DNA of 64,000 bases from Mucilaginibacter ginkgonis. Its GTDB lineage: Bacteria; Bacteroidota; Bacteroidia; Sphingobacteriales; Sphingobacteriaceae. Position 1 is the first letter of the stretch; every line of letters begins with the position of its first letter. The stretch is taken from positions 744,001-808,000 of the forward strand of contig NZ_CP066775.1 of the NCBI RefSeq assembly GCF_009754905.2, read 5' to 3'. The position numbers were made by a program, and so were the translations under genes. The notes under the pieces were generated by a model. The model saw nothing but the letters and a program-made list of their open reading frames with translations. It searched no databases and had not been told where the DNA came from. Positions 32,348-41,973 of this stretch are shown one piece after another.

Positions 32348-34239
32348 TATTCCTTTACCTCCAATACTTCCAGTTTGCCATATTTCTTCAACTCATATTC
32401 CTTTACCATCAAAAAGATAAGCGGTGTGACGAGCAAGATATGTGTGGAAGAAGTTAATACCCCGCCGATCATCGGCAATACGATGGGTAACATGACATCG
32501 CTGCCTGTCCCGGTTGCCCACAGCACCGGTACTAAACCAAATAACGCCACGCAAACGGTCATCAATTTTGGCCGCAGGCGTTTTACTGCGCCGTTCATCA
32601 CATATTCCCTTAAATCAGATTTAGTGATCGTTTCTTTACTGTTGCCCTTCAGGGCGACCATTTGTTGCATGGCATCGTTCAGGTATATGACCATCACGAT
32701 GCCCGTTTCTACAGCGATGCCAAACAAGGCGATAAAGCCAACCGCAACTGCGACAGATAAATGCACGCCGAAGAAGTAAACCATATAAGCCCCGCCAATG
32801 AGGGCAAAAGGAATGGAGATCAGGCTAAAAAATGCTTCCCGGATAGAATGGAAAGCAAAGTACAGGCAGGCAAAAATGATAAGGAGGACAATCGGCAGTA
32901 TCAGCTTCAAGGTATGCTCTGCCCGGATCAAATTCTCATACTGGCCGCTCCATTCGATATAATAGCCCTTTGGTAAAGTTTTAACCATCGCATTCAACCT
33001 GTCCTGGGCTTCTTTGACGGTACTGCCCAGGTCACGGTCACGTACGTTAAACAATACGGTGCCCCGTAATAAAGCATTTTCCGATTGGATCATGGCCGGG
33101 CCATTGCTGATCCTGATATCCGCCACGGATGATAGTGGTATGGGGCCATAGCCGGACGTTTGTACGAGCGTGCGTTTGATAGCATCCAGGTTGTTGCGGT
33201 AATCCTGCGCAAAGCGGACATTGACGCTAAATCGCTGCCTGCCTTCAATTGTCCTGGTCAGGTTCATGCCGCCTATGGCGCTTTCCACGACTTCATTGAC
33301 ATCATCCGCGCTTAAACCGTAACGACCGATTGCTTCTTTATTGACCTGGATATCCAGGTATTTGCCGCCGGTTATCGGGTCAACATAGAGGTCTTTGACG
33401 CCGTTCAAGCCGTTCAAAGCCTGCTTCATCTGATTTGCAAGTGTGTTGATGGTGTCCAGGTTCTGGCCGTAAACTTTTAGCCCCACATCCGTGCGGATAC
33501 CCGTAGACAACATATTGATACGGTTGATGATAGGCTGTGTCCAGCCGTTCACCACACCGGGAATTTGCAGTTTGGCATTCAGCTCATTAATAATATCTTC
33601 CTTCTTAATCCCTTTTCGCCATGCTTCCCTTGGTTTCAACAGGATAATGGTTTCTGTCATGCTGATCGGTGAATTATCGGTAGCGGTATTCGCCCGCCCG
33701 GCTTTGCCCAAAACGTTAGCAACTTCAGGTACGCTTTTAATGATCTTGTCCTGTACCTGTAAAACCTGTTTGGCCTGGGCATTGGAGACGTCCGGCTGGG
33801 TAACCGGCATAAAGAGGATCGTTCCCTCATCCAGTGGCGGCATAAACTCGCTGCCTAAAGAAAGCAATAAGGGTATGCTAATTACTAAAGCAATGATATT
33901 GATACCTATGGTTGTTTTACGCCAGGTCACGCACCAATCCAGTACCGGGCGATAAACCCTTTCCAGGCCACGGTTCAGCGGGTTATGGTCGTCCGTCCTT
34001 AACTTCCCTTTCAGAAAGAAAGAGATGAGAACAGGCGCTAATGTCACTGCAAGTATGGCGTCAATGGCCAGTATAAATGTTTTTGTCCAGGCTAAAGGGC
34101 CGAACAATTTGCCTTCCTGTCCCTCCAGTAAAAAAACCGGCAGGAAGGACGCGACGATGATGAGCGTAGAGAAAAACACGCCACGGCCAACCTGCTTGCA
34201 GGAGGCTTCAATGATCTTTATTCTTTCTGCTGTGGTCAT
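32347..34239 (-). CDS. CusA-type RND pump, C-terminal part (split gene)
   Basis: The 630-residue product begins MTTAERIKIIEASCKQVGRG and continues with the CusA stretches VGRGVFFSTLIIVASFLPVF and EGQEGKLFGPLAWTKTF, then the second periplasmic domain and TM7-12. Normal CusA has about 1050 residues, and this plus the upstream gene (430 residues) make exactly that. The two frames overlap as ATGA at 34236-34239. One extra A in the AAAAA run just before would fuse them. This can be a true split, a frameshift mutation, or a sequencing error. Confidence 0.9.
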   Translation of the reverse strand: MTTAERIKIIEASCKQVGRGVFFSTLIIVASFLPVFLLEGQEGKLFGPLAWTKTFILAIDAILAVTLAPVLISFFLKGKLRTDDHNPLNRGLERVYRPVLDWCVTWRKTTIGINIIALVISIPLLLSLGSEFMPPLDEGTILFMPVTQPDVSNAQAKQVLQVQDKIIKSVPEVANVLGKAGRANTATDNSPISMTETIILLKPREAWRKGIKKEDIINELNAKLQIPGVVNGWTQPIINRINMLSTGIRTDVGLKVYGQNLDTINTLANQMKQALNGLNGVKDLYVDPITGGKYLDIQVNKEAIGRYGLSADDVNEVVESAIGGMNLTRTIEGRQRFSVNVRFAQDYRNNLDAIKRTLVQTSGYGPIPLSSVADIRISNGPAMIQSENALLRGTVLFNVRDRDLGSTVKEAQDRLNAMVKTLPKGYYIEWSGQYENLIRAEHTLKLILPIVLLIIFACLYFAFHSIREAFFSLISIPFALIGGAYMVYFFGVHLSVAVAVGFIALFGIAVETGIVMVIYLNDAMQQMVALKGNSKETITKSDLREYVMNGAVKRLRPKLMTVCVALFGLVPVLWATGTGSDVMLPIVLPMIGGVLTSSTHILLVTPLIFLMVKEYELKKYGKLEVLEVKE

Positions 34240-35528
34240 GATTTTTCTTGTTGTTGGGCGATGGATAAATTCCGGTGCGAGTTTTCGACCATGACGATGC
34301 CATTATCCACGATAACCCCGATAGCTAAAGCGATACCTGTTAAGGACATAATATTAGAACTGATACCAAAGAAGTTTAACAAAATGAAGCTGGCAGCAAT
34401 GGTAATGGGTATCTGAATAATGATACTTAAAGCGCTTCGCCAGCTAAATAGGAACAGGATGACAATAATGGATACGGTGACCATTTCTTCTATCAGCGTA
34501 TGTTTCACTGAATTAACCGCGCTTTCAATGAGTTCGCTGCGGTCATAAGCGATCTTGAACGTTACACCCGCAGGCAAGCCTTTTTGAATATCGGCCATCT
34601 TATCCTTAACGGCATGGATAACTTTGTCGGCATTTTCACCATAGCGCATCACGACGATACCACCTACGGCTTCTCCGTCGCCATTCCGGTCAAAGATACC
34701 CAGACGTTCATCGCCGCCCATTTGAACGGTGGCCACATCTTTGATCTTAACTGGTATAGCATTGATCACACCGATAGGCATGTTCTCGACATCCGCTAAG
34801 CTTTTAATATAGCCCAGGCCGCGAACGATATAGCCGGTGCCGTTCATTTCAAACTTACGCCCGCCCACATCATTGTTATTGCTTTTAACCGCTTTAAGCA
34901 CCTGCGCTAAGGATATGTTGTAATAATTCAGCTTGTGCGGATCGATGCTGACCTGGTATTGCTTTTCAAAGCCGCCAAAAGAGGCCACTTCGCTTACACC
35001 GGATACGGTTTGCAGGCCTAATTTCACATACCAGTCCTGTAGGGCGCGCTGTTCGCCCAGATCCATGCCTTTGGCGTCGAGCGTGTACCAAAGCACATGG
35101 CCGACGCCTGTGCCATCCGGCCCCAATGTGGGTGTAATGCCTTCCGGCAATAAACGCTGTGCGTAGTTTAGTCTTTCCAATACCCGGCTACGCGCCCAGT
35201 ACACATCGGCTTTATCCTCAAAAACGATGTACACAAAGCTCATCCCGAACATAGAGGTCGCACGAATGGCTTTTACTTTTGGGATACCTTGCAGGTTACT
35301 AACCAACGGATAGGTTACCTGGTCTTCCATGATCTGCGGGCTGCGCCCTTGCCATTCGGTAAAAACGATCACCTGGTTGTCCGACAGGTCGGGTATGGCG
35401 TCAATCGGATTTTGTTTGACCGCATAAGCCCCCCACGCAAACAGGGCAATGGCGATCAGCAGTACGATATACCTGTTTTTTAAGGACAGGCTGATCAATT
35501 GGTTTATCATCTTAATTGCTTTAATCAA
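34236..35528 (-). CDS. CusA-type RND pump, N-terminal part (split gene)
   Basis: The 430-residue product covers TM1, the first periplasmic domain and TM2-4 of a heavy-metal RND pump: NPIDAIPDLSDNQVIVFTEW near the start, and GIALAIGVIVDNGIVMVENS in TM4, ending in the cytoplasmic loop at AQQQEKS. The inner-membrane proton-driven pump would export Cu(I)/Ag(I). The break falls in the loop between TM4 and TM5, where many CusA proteins have a variable insert, so the two halves could still assemble. Confidence 0.9.
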   Translation of the reverse strand: MIKAIKMINQLISLSLKNRYIVLLIAIALFAWGAYAVKQNPIDAIPDLSDNQVIVFTEWQGRSPQIMEDQVTYPLVSNLQGIPKVKAIRATSMFGMSFVYIVFEDKADVYWARSRVLERLNYAQRLLPEGITPTLGPDGTGVGHVLWYTLDAKGMDLGEQRALQDWYVKLGLQTVSGVSEVASFGGFEKQYQVSIDPHKLNYYNISLAQVLKAVKSNNNDVGGRKFEMNGTGYIVRGLGYIKSLADVENMPIGVINAIPVKIKDVATVQMGGDERLGIFDRNGDGEAVGGIVVMRYGENADKVIHAVKDKMADIQKGLPAGVTFKIAYDRSELIESAVNSVKHTLIEEMVTVSIIVILFLFSWRSALSIIIQIPITIAASFILLNFFGISSNIMSLTGIALAIGVIVDNGIVMVENSHRNLSIAQQQEKS

Positions 35529-35559
35529 CCCTCCGCCAAACAGCGGAGGGTTGAATGAA

Positions 35560-35808
35560 TTACATTTTCATTTTTTCTGCCGGTTTCTTTTTATCGGTCT
35601 TTTTAACCAGGGTCATACCACATTTCGGGCATTTGCCGGGTTTATCACTCAGCACTTCCGGGTGCATGGTGCAGGTGTACTGCACTTTTGGGGCAGGCTT
35701 TACCTTTTTAGTTTTAGTCGTGTCTGAAACAGCATTGGTGCCATTGGAAGCAAAAACGGTCGTGGCAGAAAACAGGATGGCAACAGCCATCAGCATTACT
35801 TTTTTCAT
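35560..35808 (-). CDS. Secreted heavy-metal-binding-domain protein
   Basis: The 82-residue protein has a signal peptide (MKKVMLMAVAILFSATTVFA) and a single heavy-metal-binding domain YTCTMHPEVLSDKPGKCPKC followed by GMTLVKK, then a Lys/Met tail (AEKMKM). It is the first gene of the cus-type operon, 31 nt before the CusA start. Its domain is the same as those at the front of both CusB adaptors and of the first multicopper oxidase. It may act as a periplasmic copper chaperone to the pump, comparable in place to CusF. Confidence 0.85.
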   Translation of the reverse strand: MKKVMLMAVAILFSATTVFASNGTNAVSDTTKTKKVKPAPKVQYTCTMHPEVLSDKPGKCPKCGMTLVKKTDKKKPAEKMKM

Positions 35809-35929
35809 GTGTTAAAAAATTGAAAATGAATAAATAGCACAGGCAAAGCCAATGCGTTAATTATGAATTAAGATGGATTCTAATTGAATTATAGCCGGTA
35901 CAGGATTGTATGGCTATGAAAAGTACAGG

Positions 35930-36298
35930 TCAAATCCTGTAGGCGCAGTTGAGGGTATAGATGGGTATATCAGGGTCTCCCGGAGGAGCGTTCGCCTGGT
36001 AACCGGTACGAATGGCTGATTCCGAAAGGATGTTAACTGCAATCCCGTAAGCAGGCTCCGGCAATATAGCCGGTGTGATTGGGTTTAGCACCGTGGCGTT
36101 CACCGACACATGGCTATCCTTTATTTTAAAACTTTTGCTTTCATGTTTGCAGCAGTTATCCTTATCTGAATGATCGGCTGAAGCAAGGGTCAATGTTATG
36201 CCAGCAAGTTTACCGCAGCAATAAAAACGACTTATTCCGATACCCACAAGGGATAAAAGATAAATCGCCGTTAAAAATATGAGTGCGGTACGTTTCAC
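35930..36298 (-). CDS. HYC_CC_PP-family secreted protein
   Basis: The 122-residue protein has an N-terminal membrane/signal helix (LIFLTAIYLLSLVGIGI), then FYCCG, an NCCKHES block and a C-terminal APPGDPDIPIY, the three marks after which the HYC_CC_PP family is named. It has a metal-binding look and is likely periplasmic. No role has been assigned to it to my knowledge. It is separated from the cus-type operon by 121 nt. Confidence 0.82.
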   Translation of the reverse strand: MKRTALIFLTAIYLLSLVGIGISRFYCCGKLAGITLTLASADHSDKDNCCKHESKSFKIKDSHVSVNATVLNPITPAILPEPAYGIAVNILSESAIRTGYQANAPPGDPDIPIYTLNCAYRI

Positions 36299-36339
36299 AA
36301 ATCGAAATTACAATTTTTTATTTAATTAAAGGCAGGTAA

Positions 36340-36370
36340 CAAGAGCCGCCCGGCTAAGGGGCGGCTCTTG
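36340..36370 (-). terminator. 12-bp hairpin after the metallothionein-like gene
   Basis: CAAGAGCCGCCC (36340-36351) and GGGCGGCTCTTG (36359-36370) pair perfectly over a 7-nt loop, 6 nt past the stop codon of the minus-strand gene. The T-tract is weak. Confidence 0.65.
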
Positions 36371-36376
36371 GTTTAG

Positions 36377-36568
36377 TTACACTTTACATTTAGTCTTGCA
36401 TTCCCCGGAATCCTTACAGGTTTTACTGCAATAATCCTTGCAGTTTGGCCCGCAGCCTTTTGCGCATTTAGAACAGGTGAATTTGCTGTTGCAGCAAGGA
36501 GTATTGGCATAAGTAATCGATATAACAGATAATAGCATCACCATCGTGATGAAAAGAAACTTTTTCAT
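36377..36568 (-). CDS. Secreted metallothionein-like cysteine-rich peptide
   Basis: The 63-residue product has a signal peptide (to about residue 21, SITYA) and a mature part of 42 residues with ten cysteines in CC, CxxC and CxxxC spacing (CCNSKFTCSKCAKGCGPNC, then DYCSKTCKDSGECKTKC). This would bind several Cu(I) or other thiophilic ions outside the cytoplasm. It does not match a named metallothionein family that I can recall. It has its own short flanks and a hairpin after it. Confidence 0.75.
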   Translation of the reverse strand: MKKFLFITMVMLLSVISITYANTPCCNSKFTCSKCAKGCGPNCKDYCSKTCKDSGECKTKCKV

Positions 36569-36638
36569 GATTTGAATATTTAAGATTAATAATAAAACGA
36601 TTTGTCAATCTAAGATTAACAGGGTTCGGATTTAACTA

Positions 36639-36974
36639 TTAAACTTTCGGCGGGTTCCAGTCGTTGTCCTGGTAATCCGATAATTCACCTAAAGCAAAAA
36701 ACCGGGTAGTCTGATCGTGCAAATCAATGATTGCTGGTGAAAGGGAAACAGATTGAATAATCCTAAACCCGCAGGCACTGCAAGATAGCATTGCATTACA
36801 GGTACCTTTGGAACAACTGTTATCTGAAGCCTGCTTTTGATGCTTACCGCAAGCCTTGTACGCACTTTTTTTGTAGCAGGACGCATGTACCTGAGTATGC
36901 AAAGTATTTGCCATCCGCGACATTGGGGATACCAACAAGATACATACGGTGAGGAAAACAGCGATCGCTTTCAT
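36639..36974 (-). CDS. Small secreted cysteine-rich protein with WNPP tail
   Basis: The 111-residue product has a signal peptide (MKAIAVFLTVCILLVSPMSR) and a mature part with a cysteine-rich first half (YKACGKHQ, NSCSKGTCNAMLSCSACGF). It ends DNDWNPPKV. The compact C-terminal W-x-P-P resembles the end of the DUF6660-type protein at 63420. Likely periplasmic and metal-binding. Gene boundaries are clean with ATG start, 65 nt upstream of the metallothionein-like gene. Confidence 0.68.
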   Translation of the reverse strand: MKAIAVFLTVCILLVSPMSRMANTLHTQVHASCYKKSAYKACGKHQKQASDNSCSKGTCNAMLSCSACGFRIIQSVSLSPAIIDLHDQTTRFFALGELSDYQDNDWNPPKV

Positions 36975-37097
36975 TATGTGTTAAACTTTTATTTTTTAAA
37001 GATAGTGCAATAAATTTCACGTTATTACTGCGACAAGGTAAGGAAGTACGCTTTTATTATTTTATACTATTCGGACAAAAATTTATATCGTATTGTA

Positions 37098-39197
37098 CTA
37101 AGTCTTTACTTTTAACAAGCTGGCATTAATAGCCACAACAACCGTGCTGACCGTCATTAATACGGCTCCCACTGCCGGGCTCAAAACAATCCCCTGATTA
37201 TACAGCACGCCTGCCGCCAGCGGCAATGCGACCACATTATAACCCGTAGCCCAGGCCAGGTTTTGAATCATTTTACGATAAGTCGCTTTTCCGAATAATA
37301 TCAGGCTAACAATATCCTTTGGATTACTGTTAACCAAAACAATACCTGCAGTTTCCGCTGCAATGTCACTGCCGGAGCCTACGGCTATCCCAATATCTGC
37401 CTGCGCCAGCGCGGGGGCGTCATTTACGCCATCGCCCGTCATGGCAACAAACTCACCTTTTTGCTGCAATTCTTTGATTTTATCCAGCTTCTGATGTGGC
37501 AGAACTTCAGCAAAAAAACCATCCATTTTTAACTGGTTGCTCACGCTTTCCGCCACCATTTGGTTATCTCCTGTTAACAGCAATGATTTAATGCCATTGT
37601 TATGCAGCGTCTGTATGGCGTCAGCTGATTCCGGGCGAATGGTATCCGATAATGCGATATAACCATATAATATCTCATTGATGATGACAAAGACAACTGT
37701 TTCGTTACCGTTAGCGACAAAGTCTTCAGGTTCGGAAAATTCGTGTTCTTTTAAATAGCCGGGGCTGACGACTTTGAGTTGCTTGCCTTCTACCAACGCC
37801 TCAATACCCTGACCGGTGATCGCCTTAAAATCTTTTACTTCGGGAATGCTTAATGAACGTTTTTTTATTTCGGCGAGGATTCCGGTGGCAATCGGGTGTT
37901 CTGAATTTTGTTCCAGCGCTGCTACGGTTCGCAACAGTTCGTTTTCATTTTGCTTTTTGTCATTACTTTGATGATCTATAACAACCACCCGGGCTACCTC
38001 GAATTTTCCAACGGTCAGCGTACCTGTTTTATCAAAAACAATGGTGCTGATCTTGCGGGAGTTTTCAAATGCTGTACGGTTTTTGATCAACAACCCGTGC
38101 TGGGCAGAAAGCGAAGTAGACTTGGCTACCACAAGCGGCACGGCGAGACCCAGAGCATGTGGACAACAGATCACGATCACTGTTACCATTCTTTCCATAG
38201 CAAAAGCCAGATCTTTGCCATCCGCAAGCCAAAAAGCAAAGGTACTAAGCCCCGCAATAAGGGCGATGACGGTTAGCCATTTGGCGGCCTTATCAGCCAG
38301 CAGTTGGGTGTTTGATTTGGCGTCCTGTGCATTTTTGACCAGGGTTATTACTTTGGACAGATATGAATCTGCGCCGCTATGCGTGACTTTAACCTTTAAA
38401 GAGCCGTTGCCATTGACCGACCCGGCAATCACGTCCTGTCCTTTAGTTTTCTGTACGGGTGTAGCCTCACCGGTAAGCATGGATTCATTCAGATAGCTTT
38501 CGCCATCCTCGATAATCCCGTCGGCGGGAATTTTTTCACCTGGCTTGATCAGGATCAGGTCTCCTGTCTTTAAGGTTTCTGTTTTAATCTCGGTCGTGTC
38601 TTTGCCTTTAATTAAGTGCGCCTCTGCCGGCATGAGTTGCACTAAAAGCTCCAATTCCCTGGAAGCTCCCGCTACCGACCGCATCTCGATCCAGTGCCCG
38701 AGCAGCATGATCAGGATCAGCGTGGTAAGTTCCCAAAAGAAGTCCATTCCTTTCAATCCGAAAACCGTTGCCGCGCTGTAAATGTAGGCTACTGTTATGG
38801 CAAAGCCGATCAGGGTCATCATGCCGGGGTTTTTAGCCTTTAATTCATTAAACCACCCACTCAAAAATGGCCAGCCGCCGTAAAGGAAAACGATGCTTGA
38901 CAAGCCAAAAAGCAGGTAGCCTGAGCCGCCGAACCGAAAATCCAAATGCAGCCATTGCTGAATTTGCATAGACAGTAACATCACCGGAACCGTCAATACC
39001 AGTACCACATAAAAACGCTTTCTAAAATCAGCGATCATCATCGCATGATGATCATGACCAGCCATTCCCATATTTGGACCATGACCTTTAAGCATTTTAC
39101 CATGATCCATTGATCCAGCTTCAGCGTTATAATTTGCCTGTGTACGGGCAGGTTGTTGGTGCCCTGTCATGGCGTGATGATCGTGTTGATTTTCCAT
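37098..39197 (-). CDS. Copper-transporting P1B-type ATPase, CPH type (CopB-like)
   Basis: The 699-residue ATPase has the membrane motif CPH (Cys345-Pro-His347) in VICCPHALGLAVPLV, the mark of the CopB-type subgroup, and the phosphorylated Asp389 in DKTGTLT. Its N-terminus has no HMA domain but a His/Met-rich tail (MENQHDHHAMTGHQQ, GHGPNMGMAGHDHHAMM). It would export Cu(II)/Cu(I) or Ag(I) from cytoplasm to periplasm. It lies 12 nt downstream of the first multicopper oxidase gene, so the exported copper would meet the oxidase directly. Confidence 0.93.
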   Translation of the reverse strand: MENQHDHHAMTGHQQPARTQANYNAEAGSMDHGKMLKGHGPNMGMAGHDHHAMMIADFRKRFYVVLVLTVPVMLLSMQIQQWLHLDFRFGGSGYLLFGLSSIVFLYGGWPFLSGWFNELKAKNPGMMTLIGFAITVAYIYSAATVFGLKGMDFFWELTTLILIMLLGHWIEMRSVAGASRELELLVQLMPAEAHLIKGKDTTEIKTETLKTGDLILIKPGEKIPADGIIEDGESYLNESMLTGEATPVQKTKGQDVIAGSVNGNGSLKVKVTHSGADSYLSKVITLVKNAQDAKSNTQLLADKAAKWLTVIALIAGLSTFAFWLADGKDLAFAMERMVTVIVICCPHALGLAVPLVVAKSTSLSAQHGLLIKNRTAFENSRKISTIVFDKTGTLTVGKFEVARVVVIDHQSNDKKQNENELLRTVAALEQNSEHPIATGILAEIKKRSLSIPEVKDFKAITGQGIEALVEGKQLKVVSPGYLKEHEFSEPEDFVANGNETVVFVIINEILYGYIALSDTIRPESADAIQTLHNNGIKSLLLTGDNQMVAESVSNQLKMDGFFAEVLPHQKLDKIKELQQKGEFVAMTGDGVNDAPALAQADIGIAVGSGSDIAAETAGIVLVNSNPKDIVSLILFGKATYRKMIQNLAWATGYNVVALPLAAGVLYNQGIVLSPAVGAVLMTVSTVVVAINASLLKVKT

Positions 39198-39209
39198 TCC
39201 TCTAATGTT

Positions 39210-41963
39210 TTAATAAGTTAACGTCAAACCCCCGCCGAGACCCATATCACTGTCATAGTGCGTGGATAATGAAAAGTATTTAGTTAGAATATACCGAAAT
39301 CCTGCTGAATACTCTTTATCCGTGTTGATCATTAATGACATACGCAGCCGTTGCGCAACCGGAATGTCTTCACGTCCTAACTGGAAACGCAGTTTGCCGT
39401 TCCCGTCAATCCGCATGTCCGCCACAAATAACATGGGCAAGGTATAGGCAACACCCGCGACTACCGTGTGGCGGTTTTCCTTGTTGCTCACCTGACCGAA
39501 CAGGTTCTTATAATCGCTGCCAAAAATATTTTTTTCATCTGGGTTAAACTTCTTGTAGTGATAATCAAAACCAACATATGGAAAAAGCCATTGGTTCCGT
39601 CCGATATAACGGCCCACCGTCGTTTCACTTTCGTAACCCATCATGGCATCCGTGCCAAGATGCCACATGGTCATCGCTTTCCAGCGTGTACTGCCCAGCA
39701 TTACCTGTCCGTCTGTTCCGTTGCTTTCCAATCCGACTTTTCCCATTAGGTGTGGCATCTGGTCGTCCCAAAAGAGCTTGCGCTGCGCCAGCTTCGGATC
39801 AGGCACATCAGGATTCGGCGGGGAGTTCTCATAGCTGAATACGCGTCCCATGCCGCTCATCATGTGGTAAAGGATATGGCAGTGGAAGAACCAGTCACCA
39901 CCAGGCTCATTGGCCGCAAATTCTATCGTGTCCCTCTCCATCGGCATAATGTCAAGGACATTCTTCATAGGAGCATTCTCGCCCTGCCCGTTGAGCACCC
40001 TGAAGTCATGTCCGTGCAGGTGCATCGGGTGCCGCATCATGCTATTATTGTAGAGGATGATCCGCAGGTTCTCGCCTTTTTTGATCAGGATCTTATCAGA
40101 CTCGGATACCGTCTTATTATCCAGTGTCCAGACATAACGGTTCATATTTCCTGTCAGGTCAAACTTTAGCTCCCGCCACGGCCCCGCAGGCAAGCTGGTC
40201 TTTCCAGGGTCGCGAAGCATGTTATAATTCAATGTTACGATGTCCGGGTTTTCAGCGGCCATATTCATGCCTGACATGCTTTGGTCATTTGCCATTTGCA
40301 TTCCAGCCATGGTAGCTTTTGTTTTTTTAGCGGCTGGTTTTTCCTCGCCGGTAATCTCCGGGTACATGACGGTGTTCATATCCATGATCTGGTTTTGCAT
40401 GGTCATGCCATCCATCTGTACCATATTACCATTCATGTCCATCATATCATTCATCATTTTCATACCGGCAAAGTATTTCAGCTTTGGCATTTTACCGGCA
40501 TAAACTTTATCGCCTTTGCCCAGCCAAAGTGACGCGGACTTCGTACGGTCTTCGGGGGTGACCAGGAATTCATAGCTTTTATTTTCCGGTATGGTCACCA
40601 CCACATCGTAGGTTTCGGAAACTGCAACGATCAGCCGGTCGACTTCAACAGGCGCTACGTCATTGCCATCCGTTGCAACCACGGTCATTTTACCACCTGC
40701 ATACTTCAACCAAAAATAAGAGGAAGCACCACCGTTGGCGATGCGCAATCTCACTTTATCACCGGCTTTGAATTGTGGTTGTTCATTTTGATTTTTTCCA
40801 TTGATGAGAAAATTATCATAGTATACATCGCTCACATCCATGGCGGTCATACGCTTCCATTCATTGGCAACCTTCGTTTTGAAGTTGCCTGATCTTATCG
40901 CTTCGAGGTAGCTTTGCGTTGTTCCCTTTTTGATGGCGAACCAATCCGTAGCGGCATGAAGGCTCCGCTGAACCTCCTTGGGATTCATATTCGTCCAGTC
41001 ACTTAATACCAGCGGAATGGTCGGAATGTCCCATTCCTGGCGTTTATTCATGATAAATGCACCGTACATGCCGATCTGTTCCTGTAAACCGGTATGACTG
41101 TGATACCAATGGGTGCCATGTTGTTTGATGGGAAACTTATATAAATGCGTTTCACCCGGCTTGATCGGCATCTGGGTCATGTTAGGCACTCCGTCGTAAC
41201 GGTTGGGTAGAAACAGTCCGTGCCAGTGCAGCGAGGTTTCTTCTTTCAGTTTGTTGTGAACATAGATTTCCGCAGTATCGCCTTCCGTAAATGTCAATGT
41301 CGGCATGGGAATACTGCCGTTTACGGCAATGGCACGCTTTGGTTTTCCACCATAGGTAACGGTAGTGTCGGCTATAAAAAGGTCATACCGAACCGTACGG
41401 GGCGGATATTTAGTGCTAATGGTTTTGATAGACCCTAAATGGTCTTTTGCAGCTTGAATATCGGCCGGTCCGCTGCTCATTTTCATACCATCCATCTTCA
41501 TACCCTCCATTTTTCCACCTGTTTTCGCACTGTCCGTTGCGGGCATGTTCAGTCCAGACATATTTATAGCTTTTGGTTGCTCTTTGACCAGTTTCATCCC
41601 GCACTTGGGGCAGTTGCCTGGTTGGGCCGAATGAATATCAGGATGCATCGGGCATGTATAACTGACAGCACTTGCCGCAGGCGCTTTTTCCATCGGCTTG
41701 TTATCCGCCTTCAGGTTTTTTCCCTTTAGTGTCATGTTTTTAGCGGCTGTCTTTGGGGCAACTGCCTTTGGTTTTTCTTTAACCAGCTTCATGCCGCATT
41801 TGGGGCAATTACCAGGTTTTGCGTCATGGATTTCCGGATGCATAGGGCAGGTATAAGTGACCTGCTGCTGTTTCTGCATTCCCGGCATACCCTGCATATC
41901 GGTTTGAGCCTTCGCTATCTGCCCGAATAAAAGTATCAGCACCATAAGTGTTATATTTTTCAT
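39210..41963 (-). CDS. Multicopper oxidase with two metal-binding domains and C-terminal barrel-like domain
   Basis: The 917-residue protein has, in order: signal peptide (1-20), heavy-metal-binding domains at about 36-62 and 101-127, a Met-rich linker (EGMKMDGMKM), a CopA/PcoA-type multicopper oxidase (LHWHGLFLPNRYDG to the HCH motif near residue 690, with HPMHLHGHDF before it), a second Met-rich insert, and a ~190-residue C-terminal part that looks like an outer-membrane beta region ending in GGGLTLTY, akin to CopB/PcoB. It would oxidise Cu(I) in the envelope. Follows the heme-binding gene by 10 nt. Confidence 0.9.
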   Translation of the reverse strand: MKNITLMVLILLFGQIAKAQTDMQGMPGMQKQQQVTYTCPMHPEIHDAKPGNCPKCGMKLVKEKPKAVAPKTAAKNMTLKGKNLKADNKPMEKAPAASAVSYTCPMHPDIHSAQPGNCPKCGMKLVKEQPKAINMSGLNMPATDSAKTGGKMEGMKMDGMKMSSGPADIQAAKDHLGSIKTISTKYPPRTVRYDLFIADTTVTYGGKPKRAIAVNGSIPMPTLTFTEGDTAEIYVHNKLKEETSLHWHGLFLPNRYDGVPNMTQMPIKPGETHLYKFPIKQHGTHWYHSHTGLQEQIGMYGAFIMNKRQEWDIPTIPLVLSDWTNMNPKEVQRSLHAATDWFAIKKGTTQSYLEAIRSGNFKTKVANEWKRMTAMDVSDVYYDNFLINGKNQNEQPQFKAGDKVRLRIANGGASSYFWLKYAGGKMTVVATDGNDVAPVEVDRLIVAVSETYDVVVTIPENKSYEFLVTPEDRTKSASLWLGKGDKVYAGKMPKLKYFAGMKMMNDMMDMNGNMVQMDGMTMQNQIMDMNTVMYPEITGEEKPAAKKTKATMAGMQMANDQSMSGMNMAAENPDIVTLNYNMLRDPGKTSLPAGPWRELKFDLTGNMNRYVWTLDNKTVSESDKILIKKGENLRIILYNNSMMRHPMHLHGHDFRVLNGQGENAPMKNVLDIMPMERDTIEFAANEPGGDWFFHCHILYHMMSGMGRVFSYENSPPNPDVPDPKLAQRKLFWDDQMPHLMGKVGLESNGTDGQVMLGSTRWKAMTMWHLGTDAMMGYESETTVGRYIGRNQWLFPYVGFDYHYKKFNPDEKNIFGSDYKNLFGQVSNKENRHTVVAGVAYTLPMLFVADMRIDGNGKLRFQLGREDIPVAQRLRMSLMINTDKEYSAGFRYILTKYFSLSTHYDSDMGLGGGLTLTY

Positions 41964-41973
41964 CTTTTAACTT

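Noticed and set aside
36639-36886. A second overlapping frame in the small Cys-rich protein gene at 36639
   Set aside because: The longer frame has a signal peptide and a cysteine pattern; the alternative has neither.
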